From Methylococcaceae bacterium (GTDB lineage Bacteria; Pseudomonadota; Gammaproteobacteria; Methylococcales; Methylomonadaceae), in contig JABFRM010000027.1 in the NCBI GenBank assembly GCA_013141155.1, positions 1 to 38,586 on the forward strand: a stretch of DNA of 38,586 bases, given 5' to 3'. The notes beneath the pieces are model-generated. The model saw only the letters and a list, made by a program, of their open reading frames with translations, made no database searches and had not been told where the DNA came from. Position 1 is the first letter of the stretch; each line of letters opens with the position of its first letter. This document shows positions 1 to 10,837 of this stretch, piece by piece. Made by a program: the position numbers and the translations under genes.

Positions 1-50
1 ATCAATACATTTATAAAGCATTAATAACAATAGTTAAATATATATTTTTT

Positions 51-1157
51 ATAAAATTTATTATTAATAGAGAACACATTTTAAATCCTTTACAACAAAT
101 TGTCAGCGTCATTGAAAAAAGACAAACCATGCCAATTTTGTCCAACATATTAATTGTTATAGATGGAAAAAAATTAGTTTTAACGGGTACAGATTTAGAA
201 ATTCAAATTATTGCCCACATAGATATTGATTCTGCTGAGTCTGGAGCTATTACGTTAACGGCAAGAAAGTTTTTAGATATTTGTCGATTACTACCTTTGC
301 AAGCGGATATCAAAATTGAACAATTCGGTCAGGATGATAAGATCAAAATCTCATCGGGTCGCAGTCGTTTTTCACTCAGTTCTTTACCTGCTGAAAATTA
401 TCCTAAATTTATAGAAACTGAATTTAATAATCACTTTGTTATCAGTGCAGGAAAATTGAAAAAAGCCTTAGAAAAAACTGTTTTTTGTATGGCGAATCAA
501 GATGTACGATTTTACTTAAATGGTTTATTGTTGAATATTTCTAATCAAAAATTAAAAATGGTGACCTCGGACGGACATAGGTTGGCTATTTATGAAGATA
601 ACCTGCAAGAACCTGCCGGTTTTGAAGCTAAAATTGTGTTGCCTCGTAAGGGTGTTATTGAGTTAATGAGATTATTAGATGACTCTGATACTGAATTAAA
701 GATTGAGTTTTCGGATAATAATATTCGAATTTACATTAATAATTTAATCTTCTCGGCTAAATTGGTGGATGCCAAATATCCAGATTACTCAAAAGTATTT
801 AATCAACCTTTTTTAAATACACTTCTTGTACCGAAAATGCTGTTAAAAGAAACATTATCACGCGTTGCAATTTTGTCGAATGAAAAATTTAAAGGCGTTT
901 CATTTGATATTTCAACAGATAGTATTAAAATTAGTGCGCATAATCCTGAGCATGAAGAAGCTGAAGAGGAATGTTTGTGCGAGTATACTGGCGAGCCGTT
1001 GTCGATTGCCTTCAATATTCAGTATATGTTGGATGCCGTATCTAATCTTAATTCAGATGTCGCGGCTTTAAATATTGCCAGTAATGCAAGCACTTGTTTT
1101 ATTGAAGAACCCAATCAACAATCGTATAAATTTATTGTAATGTCCATGCGGTTGTAA
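51..1157 (+). CDS. dnaN: DNA polymerase III beta sliding clamp, probable ATA start
   Basis: Ring-shaped processivity clamp that tethers DNA polymerase III to DNA in the cytoplasm. The internal sequences GRSRFSLS, DVRFYLNG, TSDGHRLA, PRKGVIELMRLLD, AILSNEKFKGV and the C-terminal MSMRL match the DnaN family over its whole length. The first ATG is at 129, but the conserved N-terminus continues upstream in the same frame: codons 51-128 read IKFIINREHILNPLQQ and onward, aligning with the family start MKF-x-x-x-REHLLKPLQQ. This puts residue 1 on an ATA codon at 51 and gives 368 residues, the family norm (366 in E. coli). No ATG, GTG or TTG occurs in frame between the window edge and 129, and no clear ribosome binding site precedes 51. 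The gene is followed 8 bases later by recF. A window-edge artefact or base error at the start codon cannot be excluded. Identity is certain; the start is inferred. Confidence 0.95.
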   Translation: MKFIINREHILNPLQQIVSVIEKRQTMPILSNILIVIDGKKLVLTGTDLEIQIIAHIDIDSAESGAITLTARKFLDICRLLPLQADIKIEQFGQDDKIKISSGRSRFSLSSLPAENYPKFIETEFNNHFVISAGKLKKALEKTVFCMANQDVRFYLNGLLLNISNQKLKMVTSDGHRLAIYEDNLQEPAGFEAKIVLPRKGVIELMRLLDDSDTELKIEFSDNNIRIYINNLIFSAKLVDAKYPDYSKVFNQPFLNTLLVPKMLLKETLSRVAILSNEKFKGVSFDISTDSIKISAHNPEHEEAEEECLCEYTGEPLSIAFNIQYMLDAVSNLNSDVAALNIASNASTCFIEEPNQQSYKFIVMSMRL

Positions 1158-1165
1158 TACATAGC

Positions 1166-2251
1166 ATGAGCTTGCAAAAGTTGGATATTTATGGCGTTAG
1201 AAATATCCAACAAACGTCTATTATTCCATCGCCTGCGCTTAATTTTATTGTCGGCCATAATGGCAGTGGAAAAAGTTCAATATTAGAAGCTATTTTTATC
1301 TTAGGTAGGGCAACATCTTTTCGTAGCAGTCATATTAAAAATGTCATCAATCATGATGCAACGGATCTTGTTGTTTCAGGACAAGCGCTTCAAAAAAACG
1401 GGTTTTACGCGCACCTAGGAATACAATTAAATTCAAAAAATTGTGAGATTCATATTAATCAAGCGCCTAAACAAAAGCGCTCTGCATTAGCTTACGCCTT
1501 ACCTATTCAACTTATTCATCCTATTAGTTATCATTTATTAGACGGTAGCTCTTCAATTAGGCGTGAATTTATGGACTGGGGGATTTTTAATCACGATGAG
1601 CAATTTTTGCCCCTATGGCGCCGTTTTAAAAAATCGTTATTACAACGGAATGCTTTATTAAAATCTAATACATTTCGACAGATTCAGGTTTGGGATAAAG
1701 AGTTCTTGGCACATGCTATTCCGGTTGCACAATTTAGGGTTGAGTATATTCAAAAATTACAGCCAGTTTTTTTGGAGATTTGCCGGAAATTTTTAACGTT
1801 TGATATGATTGAATTAAAAATATTTTCCGGATGGAGTGAGCAAAAATCATTACAGCAATTGCTGTGTGAAAATTTCGATAAAGATTGTCGACAAGGCTTT
1901 ACTCAATATGGCCCACACCGTGGCGATTTTCAACTATTAATTAATAATAAGATGGCCAAAGATTTTGTTTCAAGGGGACAATTAAAATTATTGGTATTAG
2001 CTTTAAAACTGGCGCAAGTACACTTACTGCATCAAAAATTTAGTAAAATAGGGTGCATTTTGATTGATGATTTGGCAGCAGAGTTGGATTTTGAAAATCG
2101 CAGCAAGCTTTTACAATACCTTACATCTATGGATTTTCAGGTTTTTCTTACTGCAACTGAATTACAAAATTTTGGAGACTTACAAGGCTTAAAGGAGTTT
2201 AAAATGTTCCACGTGGAACATGGGAATGTCAAACAAACGAATGTTCTTTAA
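1166..2251 (+). CDS. recF: DNA replication and repair protein RecF
   Basis: SMC-like ATPase that binds single-strand gaps and, with RecO and RecR, loads RecA. The Walker A motif GHNGSGKSS is at residues 30-38, followed by ILEAIFILGRATSFR. YGPHRGDF and the signature SRGQLKLLVLALKLAQ come later, and the Walker B region ILIDDLAAELD is near residue 300. The length of 361 residues is normal for the family. It lies 8 bases after dnaN and 36 bases before gyrB, the usual gammaproteobacterial order. The last codons (MFHVEHG) are dictated by an embedded parS palindrome, so the C-terminal tail is shaped by a chromosome segregation site rather than by RecF function. Confidence 0.96.
   Translation: MSLQKLDIYGVRNIQQTSIIPSPALNFIVGHNGSGKSSILEAIFILGRATSFRSSHIKNVINHDATDLVVSGQALQKNGFYAHLGIQLNSKNCEIHINQAPKQKRSALAYALPIQLIHPISYHLLDGSSSIRREFMDWGIFNHDEQFLPLWRRFKKSLLQRNALLKSNTFRQIQVWDKEFLAHAIPVAQFRVEYIQKLQPVFLEICRKFLTFDMIELKIFSGWSEQKSLQQLLCENFDKDCRQGFTQYGPHRGDFQLLINNKMAKDFVSRGQLKLLVLALKLAQVHLLHQKFSKIGCILIDDLAAELDFENRSKLLQYLTSMDFQVFLTATELQNFGDLQGLKEFKMFHVEHGNVKQTNVL
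2205..2220. promoter_or_regulatory. parS centromere-like site (ParB binding)
   Basis: The 16-base sequence TGTTCCACGTGGAACA is a perfect palindrome and matches the bacterial parS consensus bound by ParB. It sits inside the recF coding sequence, where it is read as part of MFHVEHG. A position next to the origin-linked dnaN-recF-gyrB genes is where chromosomal parS sites are expected. parA and parB are not in the window, so function is inferred from the exact motif match. Confidence 0.93.
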
Positions 2252-2260
2252 TGGAACATT
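2240..2260. repeat. Inverted repeat over the recF stop codon
   Basis: AATGTTC (2240-2246) and GAACATT (2254-2260) form perfect 7-base arms around a 7-base spacer that contains the recF stop codon. It lies 20 bases after parS and 28 bases before the gyrB start. The arms resemble the outer part of a parS half site, but the spacing is wrong and the CACGTG core is missing. It could be a weak ParB-related site, a gyrB leader hairpin or chance. Confidence 0.4.
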
Positions 2261-2275
2261 GTTGCAGTGATTTAG

Positions 2276-4699
<2,424 letters not shown>

Positions 4700-4701
4700 T
4701 T

Positions 4702-5484
4702 ATGCTGACCTACCCTCAAATTGATCCTGTCGCATTGGCGCTTGGACCGCTTAAAATTCACTGGTACGGCTTAATGTATTTAATAGGCTTTGCCGGAACT
4801 TGGATCATTGGCAAGAAAAAGGCCGAACAAGCGCAATCCCCCTTAACGCCGTTAGCTGTAGAAGACTTAGTGTATTACGGGGCATTAGGTGTAGTTTTAG
4901 GTGGAAGAATTGGCTATGTACTGTTTTATAACTTTAGCCAGTTTTTAGCCGAACCGCTCATGATTTTTAAAATATGGCAGGGTGGGATGTCTTTTCATGG
5001 CGGAATGTTGGGCGTATTTTTAGCGATGTGGTTGTTTGCAAAAAAACAGCGCTGCACCATGTTTGAATTAACCGATTTTATTGCCCCGATGGCACCGATT
5101 GGATTGTTGGCCGGACGCATTGGTAATTTTATTAATTCAGAATTATGGGGAAGGGTAACCGACGTGCCTTGGGCGATGGTATTTCCTAATGGTGGGCCGT
5201 TACCCAGGCATCCATCACAATTATATGAAGCTTTTTTAGAAGGTATCGTTTTGCTGGTGATTATGTGGCTCTATACCCGCAAACCAAGACCGGTTATGTC
5301 GGTCACAGGCTTATCCTTGTTAGGGTATGGCATCTTTAGATTTATTGTGGAGTTTTTCAGAATGCCAGATGCACATTTAGGCTATTTGGCTTTAGAGTGG
5401 GTCACTATGGGGCAAATACTGTCCATACCCATGATCATAATTGGTGGCGCACTAATTTATTTCGCGTACGCAAAAAAAGCATGA
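4702..5484 (+). CDS. lgt: Prolipoprotein diacylglyceryl transferase
   Basis: Inner-membrane enzyme that transfers diacylglycerol from phosphatidylglycerol to the lipobox cysteine of prolipoproteins, the first step of lipoprotein maturation. Family motifs are clear: [11 protein letters not shown] near the N-terminus, [22 protein letters not shown], the signature [14 protein letters not shown] and [14 protein letters not shown]. Several hydrophobic segments are spread along 260 residues, the usual size. It follows gyrB by 2 bases and its stop codon overlaps the thyA start (ATGA at 5481-5484), which indicates translational coupling. Confidence 0.97.
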   Translation: MLTYPQIDPVALALGPLKIHWYGLMYLIGFAGTWIIGKKKAEQAQSPLTPLAVEDLVYYGALGVVLGGRIGYVLFYNFSQFLAEPLMIFKIWQGGMSFHGGMLGVFLAMWLFAKKQRCTMFELTDFIAPMAPIGLLAGRIGNFINSELWGRVTDVPWAMVFPNGGPLPRHPSQLYEAFLEGIVLLVIMWLYTRKPRPVMSVTGLSLLGYGIFRFIVEFFRMPDAHLGYLALEWVTMGQILSIPMIIIGGALIYFAYAKKA

Positions 5485-6314
5485 AGCAATATCTGGATCT
5501 ATTACAAAACATCCTCGATCAAGGGTATACCAAAAGCGACCGTACCGGCAGCGGTACTTTATCTTTATTTGGTACGCAATTACGCTTTCCGTTACAAGCT
5601 GGATTTCCTCTAGTAACGACCAAAAAAGTTCATTTCAAGTCTATTGTTCATGAACTCTTATGGTTTTTAAAGGGCGACACCAACGTTGCTTATCTGCAAG
5701 AACATAATGTCAGTATTTGGAATGAATGGGCTAATGCGGAAGGGGAATTGGGTCCCGTGTATGGTAAGCAATGGCGTTCCTGGCCTACCCCTCATGGTCA
5801 ACTCATTGATCAAATAAAAACAGTGTGTCAACAAATCAAACAAACCCCTCACAGTCGCCGCTTAATCGTATCAGCATGGAATGTTGCCGACTTGCCGGAT
5901 GAAGGACTTAGTCCACAAGAAAATGTACTGCTAGGTAAAATGGCACTCGCGCCTTGCCACGCTTTATTTCAATTTTATGTCGCTGATGGACATTTATCCT
6001 GTCAATTGTATCAACGTAGTTGCGATACCTTTTTAGGCCTGCCCTTCAATATTGCCAGTTATGCCTTACTGACGCATATCTTGGCAGATCAGTGTAATCT
6101 ACAGGTGGGTGACTTTATCTGGACGGGGGGAGATGTGCATCTTTACTTAAATCATTTACAACAAGCTAAACTACAATTGGGTCGCCAACCTTTAAACTTA
6201 CCAACCCTCCAAATCAAACGTAGACCGAACTCAATTTTTGATTATTGCTATGAAGATTTTGAGTTAAATAATTACCAGTCGCACGAAGCCATAAAAGCAC
6301 AAATTTCAGTGTAA
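5481..6314 (+). CDS. thyA: Thymidylate synthase (ThyA type)
   Basis: Makes dTMP from dUMP using methylenetetrahydrofolate. The start at 5481 gives [15 protein letters not shown], the normal ThyA N-terminus, and overlaps the lgt stop by four bases; an in-frame start further upstream would lie inside lgt and adds non-homologous sequence. [12 protein letters not shown] (phosphate-binding arginine) and [12 protein letters not shown] are present. The nucleophile is Cys159 in [11 protein letters not shown], and [19 protein letters not shown] and the dUMP-binding [10 protein letters not shown] follow. At 277 residues it is slightly longer than E. coli ThyA (264), because of an insertion before the catalytic cysteine (around [15 protein letters not shown]). 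Confidence 0.97.
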   Translation: MKQYLDLLQNILDQGYTKSDRTGSGTLSLFGTQLRFPLQAGFPLVTTKKVHFKSIVHELLWFLKGDTNVAYLQEHNVSIWNEWANAEGELGPVYGKQWRSWPTPHGQLIDQIKTVCQQIKQTPHSRRLIVSAWNVADLPDEGLSPQENVLLGKMALAPCHALFQFYVADGHLSCQLYQRSCDTFLGLPFNIASYALLTHILADQCNLQVGDFIWTGGDVHLYLNHLQQAKLQLGRQPLNLPTLQIKRRPNSIFDYCYEDFELNNYQSHEAIKAQISV

Positions 6315-6336
6315 ATATTAAATCGAGAATATTTAC
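6311..6336. terminator. Possible shared terminator hairpin between thyA and the convergent dehydrogenase gene
   Basis: GTAAATATT (6311-6319) and AATATTTAC (6328-6336) pair perfectly with an 8-base loop, starting at the thyA stop codon. The stem is AT-only apart from its outer pair and no long T tract follows on the plus strand, so termination would be weak. It lies between two convergent genes, where a bidirectional terminator is expected. Confidence 0.35.
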
Positions 6337-6343
6337 CATTGCT

Positions 6344-7201
6344 TTAAGTTTTTACCTTCAGACGATACAGTGCTGAAATATCTTCATCCCCATAACCATC
6401 CGTAATCAGTTGCGTATAATCCTTGACAGTTACATCAATCAACGGCAAAGATGCACCATTTTGTTTTGCCATCGCCTGACAGATTTTTAAGTCTTTATGA
6501 TGTAAAGCCAGTTTAAAACCGGGTTTAAACACGCTTTGGGTCATCGATAAACCACGATGTTCTAAAAACCAATTACCTGCCGCCCCTCCACCTATCACTT
6601 CAATCACCTTGGGTAAAGGTAATTGTTGTGCGGCTGCAAAAGCCAGCGCTTCGGTAACCGCTTGATTAATACCCGCCGCCATTATTTGGTTGACTGCTTT
6701 GGTGCCTTGCCCTGTACCCGTAGGCCCCATGTGAATGATACGTGTTGCCAGTGTTTCTAAGAGTGGATGCACTCTACATAAAGTTTTGGTTTCACCGCCA
6801 ACCATCATAGATAATGTACCTTTTTGGGCGCCTTCAACACCACCTGAAACGGGTGCATCTAAAAATGCCACCTGTTTTTCTGCCAATTTTATGGCCGCCA
6901 GTATCGCGGTAGCGCTGCTAACGGTAGACATATCCACCACAATACTATCGGGTTTGATCGTATTAACGATAGCATTGATAATGTCTATCACATCTTGATC
7001 CGCCGAAACACAGATAAAGACCACTTCGACTTTTGCGGCAAGTGCCTCTGGCGAGTCATAAGCCAGCACTTGTAATTCTTTTGCCAAGGCAGTCGCTTTG
7101 GCTGGCGTACGATTATAAACAGCACTTAAAAATCCGGCTTGCGCTAAATTTCTTGCCATCCACTCGCCCATACTACCGAGTCCAATGAAGCCAGCTTGCA
7201 T
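6344..7201 (-). CDS. NAD(P)-dependent beta-hydroxyacid dehydrogenase family protein
   Basis: Member of the 3-hydroxyisobutyrate / tartronate-semialdehyde / glyoxylate reductase family. The N-terminal Rossmann fingerprint GFIGLGSMGEWMARNLAQAGF begins at residue 4. The substrate-binding stretch DAPVSGGVEGAQKGTLSMMVGG is near 118-139, the catalytic lysine segment GTGQGTKAVNQIM is near 161-173, and the C-terminal LALHHKDLKICQAMA is typical of the family. The length of 285 residues is standard. It begins 2 bases after the speA stop codon, so the two genes form an operon. The substrate cannot be fixed from sequence: glyoxylate, tartronate semialdehyde, succinic semialdehyde and 3-hydroxyisobutyrate are all handled by close relatives. 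Confidence 0.9.
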   Translation of the reverse strand: MQAGFIGLGSMGEWMARNLAQAGFLSAVYNRTPAKATALAKELQVLAYDSPEALAAKVEVVFICVSADQDVIDIINAIVNTIKPDSIVVDMSTVSSATAILAAIKLAEKQVAFLDAPVSGGVEGAQKGTLSMMVGGETKTLCRVHPLLETLATRIIHMGPTGTGQGTKAVNQIMAAGINQAVTEALAFAAAQQLPLPKVIEVIGGGAAGNWFLEHRGLSMTQSVFKPGFKLALHHKDLKICQAMAKQNGASLPLIDVTVKDYTQLITDGYGDEDISALYRLKVKT

Positions 7202-7203
7202 GG

Positions 7204-9060
7204 CTATTTCTCCAAATAGGTGTAAGTAGTTAAACCCGCAGTCAACTCCTGCAAATAGGCTACCCGTTGTGTTTCACTTAAGGGGCTTTGTGCTAATTTT
7301 TGTTGATAGGCTTGCTTTAGTTCGCTGCTGTCAATATGTACATACGCCAATAGTTCATCCACATGCTCGCCTTCGCTGAAGTCTGAAAAATGGTAAGTTT
7401 GATCAGCGCCTAAGCGGATATTAATGGCGTGCGTATCACCGAATAAATTGTGCATGTCGCCGAGAATTTCTTGGTAAGCACCCAATAAGAAGAAGCCAAT
7501 CAAGTAAGGCTGTGCCGAATCAATTTTATGCAAAGCCATGGTTTTTTCAATATTTTGGCCATCCACATACTCATCAATACGCCCATCCGAATCACAGGTT
7601 AAATCTTGTAACACCGCGCGTCGATCCGGCTGTTCGTGCAAACGGTGGATAGGCATGATTGGGAAAATTTGCTCAATCGCCCAGGAATCAGGCATGGATT
7701 GAAACAACGAAAAGTTACAAAATATTTTATCCGCCAACTTTTCTTTTAATTCCTCCATAGTTTTTTGATGGCTGTGAATATCTGGGTTTAAGCGTTCAAC
7801 GGTATAGCGACACAATTGCAGATAATGACTTTCAGCATCTGCCAGTGCTTGTAAACTCACCTCGCCTTGAATAAAACGGTTGCGCGCTTCTTGCACGGTA
7901 AATTGTCCATCATGGTACTGTTCCAGCACGTTTTTCTGCTTGAATTGCTGCACGCTGGCTGCTTGCAACTCAGGTATTGCTTCTGTATCTGTAACATTGG
8001 TGATTAACACCGCATGATGTGCGGTAATCGCGCGGCCGGACTCAGTAATAATGTTCGGTTGCGGCAATTGATGTTGTGCGCAGACTTCCGTAAAACTACG
8101 CACAATATTATGGGCATATTCATCCAGACTGTAGTTGATTGAACAATCACGTCGAGAAGCACTGCCGTCATAATCCACCCCTAGCCCACCGCCGGTATCG
8201 ACCACTTGAATAACTGCGCCTAAGTGATGCAGTTGTACATAAAATTGCCCAGCTTCTTTCAGCGCCATTTTAATATCATGGATATTTGCAATTTGTGAAC
8301 CCATGTGGAAGTGCATGAGCTTTAAAGTATCCAATAAATTCGCTGCCCGCAAATCGGTTAGTAATTGCAAAATATCACTGGCGTGGAAACCAAATTTAGA
8401 TTTTTCACCGCCGCTGTTTTGCCATTTACCCGCACCCAAACTCGATAAACGCACGCGTACGCCTAGCTGGGGTTTTATCTGCATTTTAGTGGATTCTTCG
8501 ATAATCAGGCTTAGTTCTGACGGCTTTTCAATGACGATGAAAACATTTAAACCCATCTGAATACCAATCAGTGCCAGCCTTATATACGCGCGGTCTTTAT
8601 AGCCGTTACACACGATGGTGGATTGCAATCCAGATTGTTGTTTCGCCAAACCCAATATTGCCAATAATTCCGGCTTGCTGCCTGCTTCCAGACCAATGGT
8701 GTCTGCCGCTAAAATGCCTTCAACTACTTGCCGTTGCTGATTGACTTTAATCGGATAAACTGGCGTGTAACACCCTTGATAATGCTCAGCCAGCATCGCT
8801 TTTTTAAACGCTGCATGTAATTGATCGACCCGATCTTTTAAAATATCCGTAAATCTAACTAACACGGGCAATGAGTGCCCTTGCGCGGTTAACGTTTCGG
8901 CAATGTCATATAAATCCAGCTCAAGGTCGCTGTCGGGAGATGGCTTGACCGCCACATGTCCATGGGTATTGATCGAAAAATACCCACCACCCCAGTTATT
9001 AATGGCGTAGATTTGTGCAGATTGTGCAATTGTCCAAGAATTGGAAGGGTTAGAACTCAC
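7204..9060 (-). CDS. speA: Biosynthetic arginine decarboxylase
   Basis: PLP enzyme converting arginine to agmatine, the first step of the agmatine route to putrescine. Motifs in order: NWGGGYFSINTHGHVAV; the PLP lysine segment PVYPIKVNQQRQVVEG; GLEAGSKPELLAIL; IVCNGYKDRAYIRLALIG; GEKSKFGFHASDILQLL; LMHFHMGSQIANI; VDTGGGLGVDYDG; and NIITESGRAITAHHAVL. GTG at 9060 is preferred over an upstream ATG at 9099: GGAG lies 7 bases before it, and the protein then begins near the family start. That gives 618 residues, close to E. coli SpeA (658). The gene downstream encodes a dehydrogenase 2 bases away. Confidence 0.96.
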   Translation of the reverse strand: MSSNPSNSWTIAQSAQIYAINNWGGGYFSINTHGHVAVKPSPDSDLELDLYDIAETLTAQGHSLPVLVRFTDILKDRVDQLHAAFKKAMLAEHYQGCYTPVYPIKVNQQRQVVEGILAADTIGLEAGSKPELLAILGLAKQQSGLQSTIVCNGYKDRAYIRLALIGIQMGLNVFIVIEKPSELSLIIEESTKMQIKPQLGVRVRLSSLGAGKWQNSGGEKSKFGFHASDILQLLTDLRAANLLDTLKLMHFHMGSQIANIHDIKMALKEAGQFYVQLHHLGAVIQVVDTGGGLGVDYDGSASRRDCSINYSLDEYAHNIVRSFTEVCAQHQLPQPNIITESGRAITAHHAVLITNVTDTEAIPELQAASVQQFKQKNVLEQYHDGQFTVQEARNRFIQGEVSLQALADAESHYLQLCRYTVERLNPDIHSHQKTMEELKEKLADKIFCNFSLFQSMPDSWAIEQIFPIMPIHRLHEQPDRRAVLQDLTCDSDGRIDEYVDGQNIEKTMALHKIDSAQPYLIGFFLLGAYQEILGDMHNLFGDTHAINIRLGADQTYHFSDFSEGEHVDELLAYVHIDSSELKQAYQQKLAQSPLSETQRVAYLQELTAGLTTYTYLEK

Positions 9061-9190
9061 TATTACTCTCCGTATAGACTTCATAAATGCCCATATCATA
9101 GCCTTTTTTACATTGACTACAGAAATTCTGCCGCTTGATGCAAATAGGTAAGGAGGGGATTTTAGTTGACGTGCGATGATTCAGTTTTAG

Positions 9191-9218
9191 CTGGTTGCCA
9201 AGCGCCTGTGGCAACCAG
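9191..9218 (-). terminator. Hairpin downstream of the dienelactone hydrolase gene
   Basis: CTGGTTGCCA (9191-9200) and TGGCAACCAG (9209-9218) pair perfectly over 10 bases with an 8-base loop. It lies just past the stop codon of the minus-strand hydrolase gene and before speA. The following minus-strand sequence (CTAAAACT) has no good T tract, so this may be a transcript-stabilising or Rho-assisted end rather than a strong intrinsic terminator. Confidence 0.5.
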
Positions 9219-9240
9219 TGTAAAATGAAGATGTTTTAAT

Positions 9241-10032
9241 TTAATGGCGACTTTCAGCAGCCACGCCATCTGCGAGTACGTCAAGATCGCCCCAACCTAA
9301 GCGACGATGAAACAACTCCAGTAACAAGCCCCAACTTTGTAAAGCTAATGCCGGATCGTAGCGTGGGCCTTCATCGCGCATGAACGCATGTTGACCATTG
9401 ACCTCATGCCAAGTAAACCGCGCGCCCACTTCTTCAAGACGGGCTTTGAGCAGATTGCGGCCTTCCAATGGAACGTGTGGATCTTGGCGTCCCCAAATGT
9501 GCAAGAGTTCACCTTTTATTTCACTGGCGCGATCCATAGAATTGTCATTTGTGCCTAAACCTAAGCCTTTTTTATGAATATCCGTGGCATAGAAGCAGGT
9601 TGTCGCCAATACGTCTGGATTCATAGCGGCGCGGAATGCCAAGTGTCCGCCGATGCAAATACCCATTACCCCAAGACGTCCCGTGCAATCTTCGCGTGAT
9701 TTTAGATAATCCAGCACGGCGCGGGCATCGCTATCATAAGCTGACAGCTCCTTAGTAATCTTATGTGAATTGCCACGCGTGGTGCCTTCCTCGTCATACG
9801 CAAGCACCGTCCCTGCTGGTTCCAGCTCATGGTAAATTTCTGGGCAAGCCACAATAAAGCCATGTCCGGCTAGCATCGCTGCGGTGCGACGGATAGGGCC
9901 TGTTACTTGAAATATTTCTGAAAACATCAAGATACCTGGATATTTTCCAGGTGCTGCTGGGCGAAAAATATGCGCGCGCATATCACCGGTAGGGGTATTG
10001 ATGTCCGCAATTTCATGGTCTTTGATAATCAT
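9241..10032 (-). CDS. Dienelactone hydrolase family alpha/beta hydrolase
   Basis: Predicted cytoplasmic alpha/beta hydrolase with a cysteine nucleophile. FSEIFQV carries the family glutamate, MGICIGGHLAF the nucleophile Cys, GRQDPHVPLEG the Asp and NGQHAFMRDEGPRYDP the His, completing the dienelactone hydrolase catalytic set. The start at 10032 (MIIKDHEIADINTP) is chosen because AGGA lies 8 bases upstream and family homology begins there; in-frame ATGs at 10101 and 10092 would add a non-homologous lead. Size is 263 residues. The real substrate is unknown, since many members act on esters unrelated to chlorocatechol breakdown. It is transcribed toward speA from a 530-base intergenic region it shares with the multicopper oxidase locus. 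Confidence 0.88.
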   Translation of the reverse strand: MIIKDHEIADINTPTGDMRAHIFRPAAPGKYPGILMFSEIFQVTGPIRRTAAMLAGHGFIVACPEIYHELEPAGTVLAYDEEGTTRGNSHKITKELSAYDSDARAVLDYLKSREDCTGRLGVMGICIGGHLAFRAAMNPDVLATTCFYATDIHKKGLGLGTNDNSMDRASEIKGELLHIWGRQDPHVPLEGRNLLKARLEEVGARFTWHEVNGQHAFMRDEGPRYDPALALQSWGLLLELFHRRLGWGDLDVLADGVAAESRH

Positions 10033-10564
10033 AGCGTGTCCTGTTAGGTGAGCTGAAACAAATAATGCAAAACAGTGATTATACGCAATCATCTGATGCA
10101 AAAGAACTATAACACCATGCGTTTGGCTTTCATTTTGTCAGTGATGATGTTTTTTGCCGTAGCGTTTTGCGTATGGCCTGCGGGTAATTGCGTGTGAACA
10201 GTTTTGTTATGCAAGTTTTTTGTGGACTGCGTCACAGATTATTTGTCAGTTGTGTGATACGCCCTATTTTTTAAAGCAGCAGTATTAGACTGGAAATACG
10301 GAATATTTTTAATTTAACTATATGATTATAAAATAAAATTAATAAATAACCGCCCCGTAAATTCAGCAAAATAGTAATGCCAGGTAGTCGAATTAGGTAT
10401 TTGCACTAGGTATTCGTACGGATATTTTCTTTATTCCCCTGAAAGTATCATGCGTCCAGCTAATTAAGAACTTAGCCAAATGTAACTTGCATGAATAGCT
10501 CGGCGAATAACCCGTTAGAAACAACTTTTATAAACTTTTAGAAAGTAAAAATAGGAAGGATGAA
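10033..10564. other. Intergenic region between the hydrolase and the multicopper oxidase locus
   Basis: About 530 bases separate two divergently transcribed units and should hold both promoters. AT-rich stretches occur at 10300-10345 and 10520-10550, but no hexamer pair is good enough to call. A 26-codon hydrophobic reading frame (10117-10197, plus strand) is present without a good ribosome binding site. A strong ribosome binding site, AGGAAGG, at 10554-10560 serves the gene starting at 10565. Nothing else is recognised. Confidence 0.6.
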
Positions 10565-10837
10565 ATGCAAAAAAATAAACTTGTAATTGGATTGTCTTTG
10601 ACAATTCTTGTTGGGCTTTGGGGAGGAGGTTTGGCTTATGCTGAAAGCGCCAGTTCATCATCTCAGAATTCGAAAAATAACGTTGACACTGTTAAGACCC
10701 AGAACAAAAGACAAAATGCGCAGCAATCTGCCCGAAAATTAGCGGCAGCTCACCTCAAAGCCAAATATAAAGCTGCTCGCGCCAATGAAATCGCACAGCA
10801 AGTAATTGAACATGGGCACCAAAGGAGTTCAAAATGA
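10565..10837 (+). CDS. Small exported basic protein, first gene of the multicopper oxidase locus
   Basis: Unrecognised 90-residue protein. Residues 1-26 form a signal peptide: a lysine-containing start, a hydrophobic core (LVIGLSLTILVGLWGGGL) and a probable cleavage after AYA. The mature part is short, rich in Ser, Asn, Gln, Ala and Lys, strongly basic and probably helical in its second half (ARKLAAAHLKAKYKAARANEI), ending in HGHQRSSK with two histidines. AGGAAGG lies 4 bases before the start. Its stop overlaps the oxidase start (ATGA at 10834-10837), so the two are translationally coupled. A role as periplasmic partner, copper carrier or assembly factor of the oxidase is inference from position. 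Confidence 0.8.
   Translation: MQKNKLVIGLSLTILVGLWGGGLAYAESASSSSQNSKNNVDTVKTQNKRQNAQQSARKLAAAHLKAKYKAARANEIAQQVIEHGHQRSSK

Noticed and set aside
10117-10197. 26-codon hydrophobic reading frame upstream of the oxidase locus (starting MRLAFILSVMMFFAVAF)
   Set aside because: It looks like a leader peptide, but there is no convincing ribosome binding site, no downstream partner within 350 bases and no conservation evidence.
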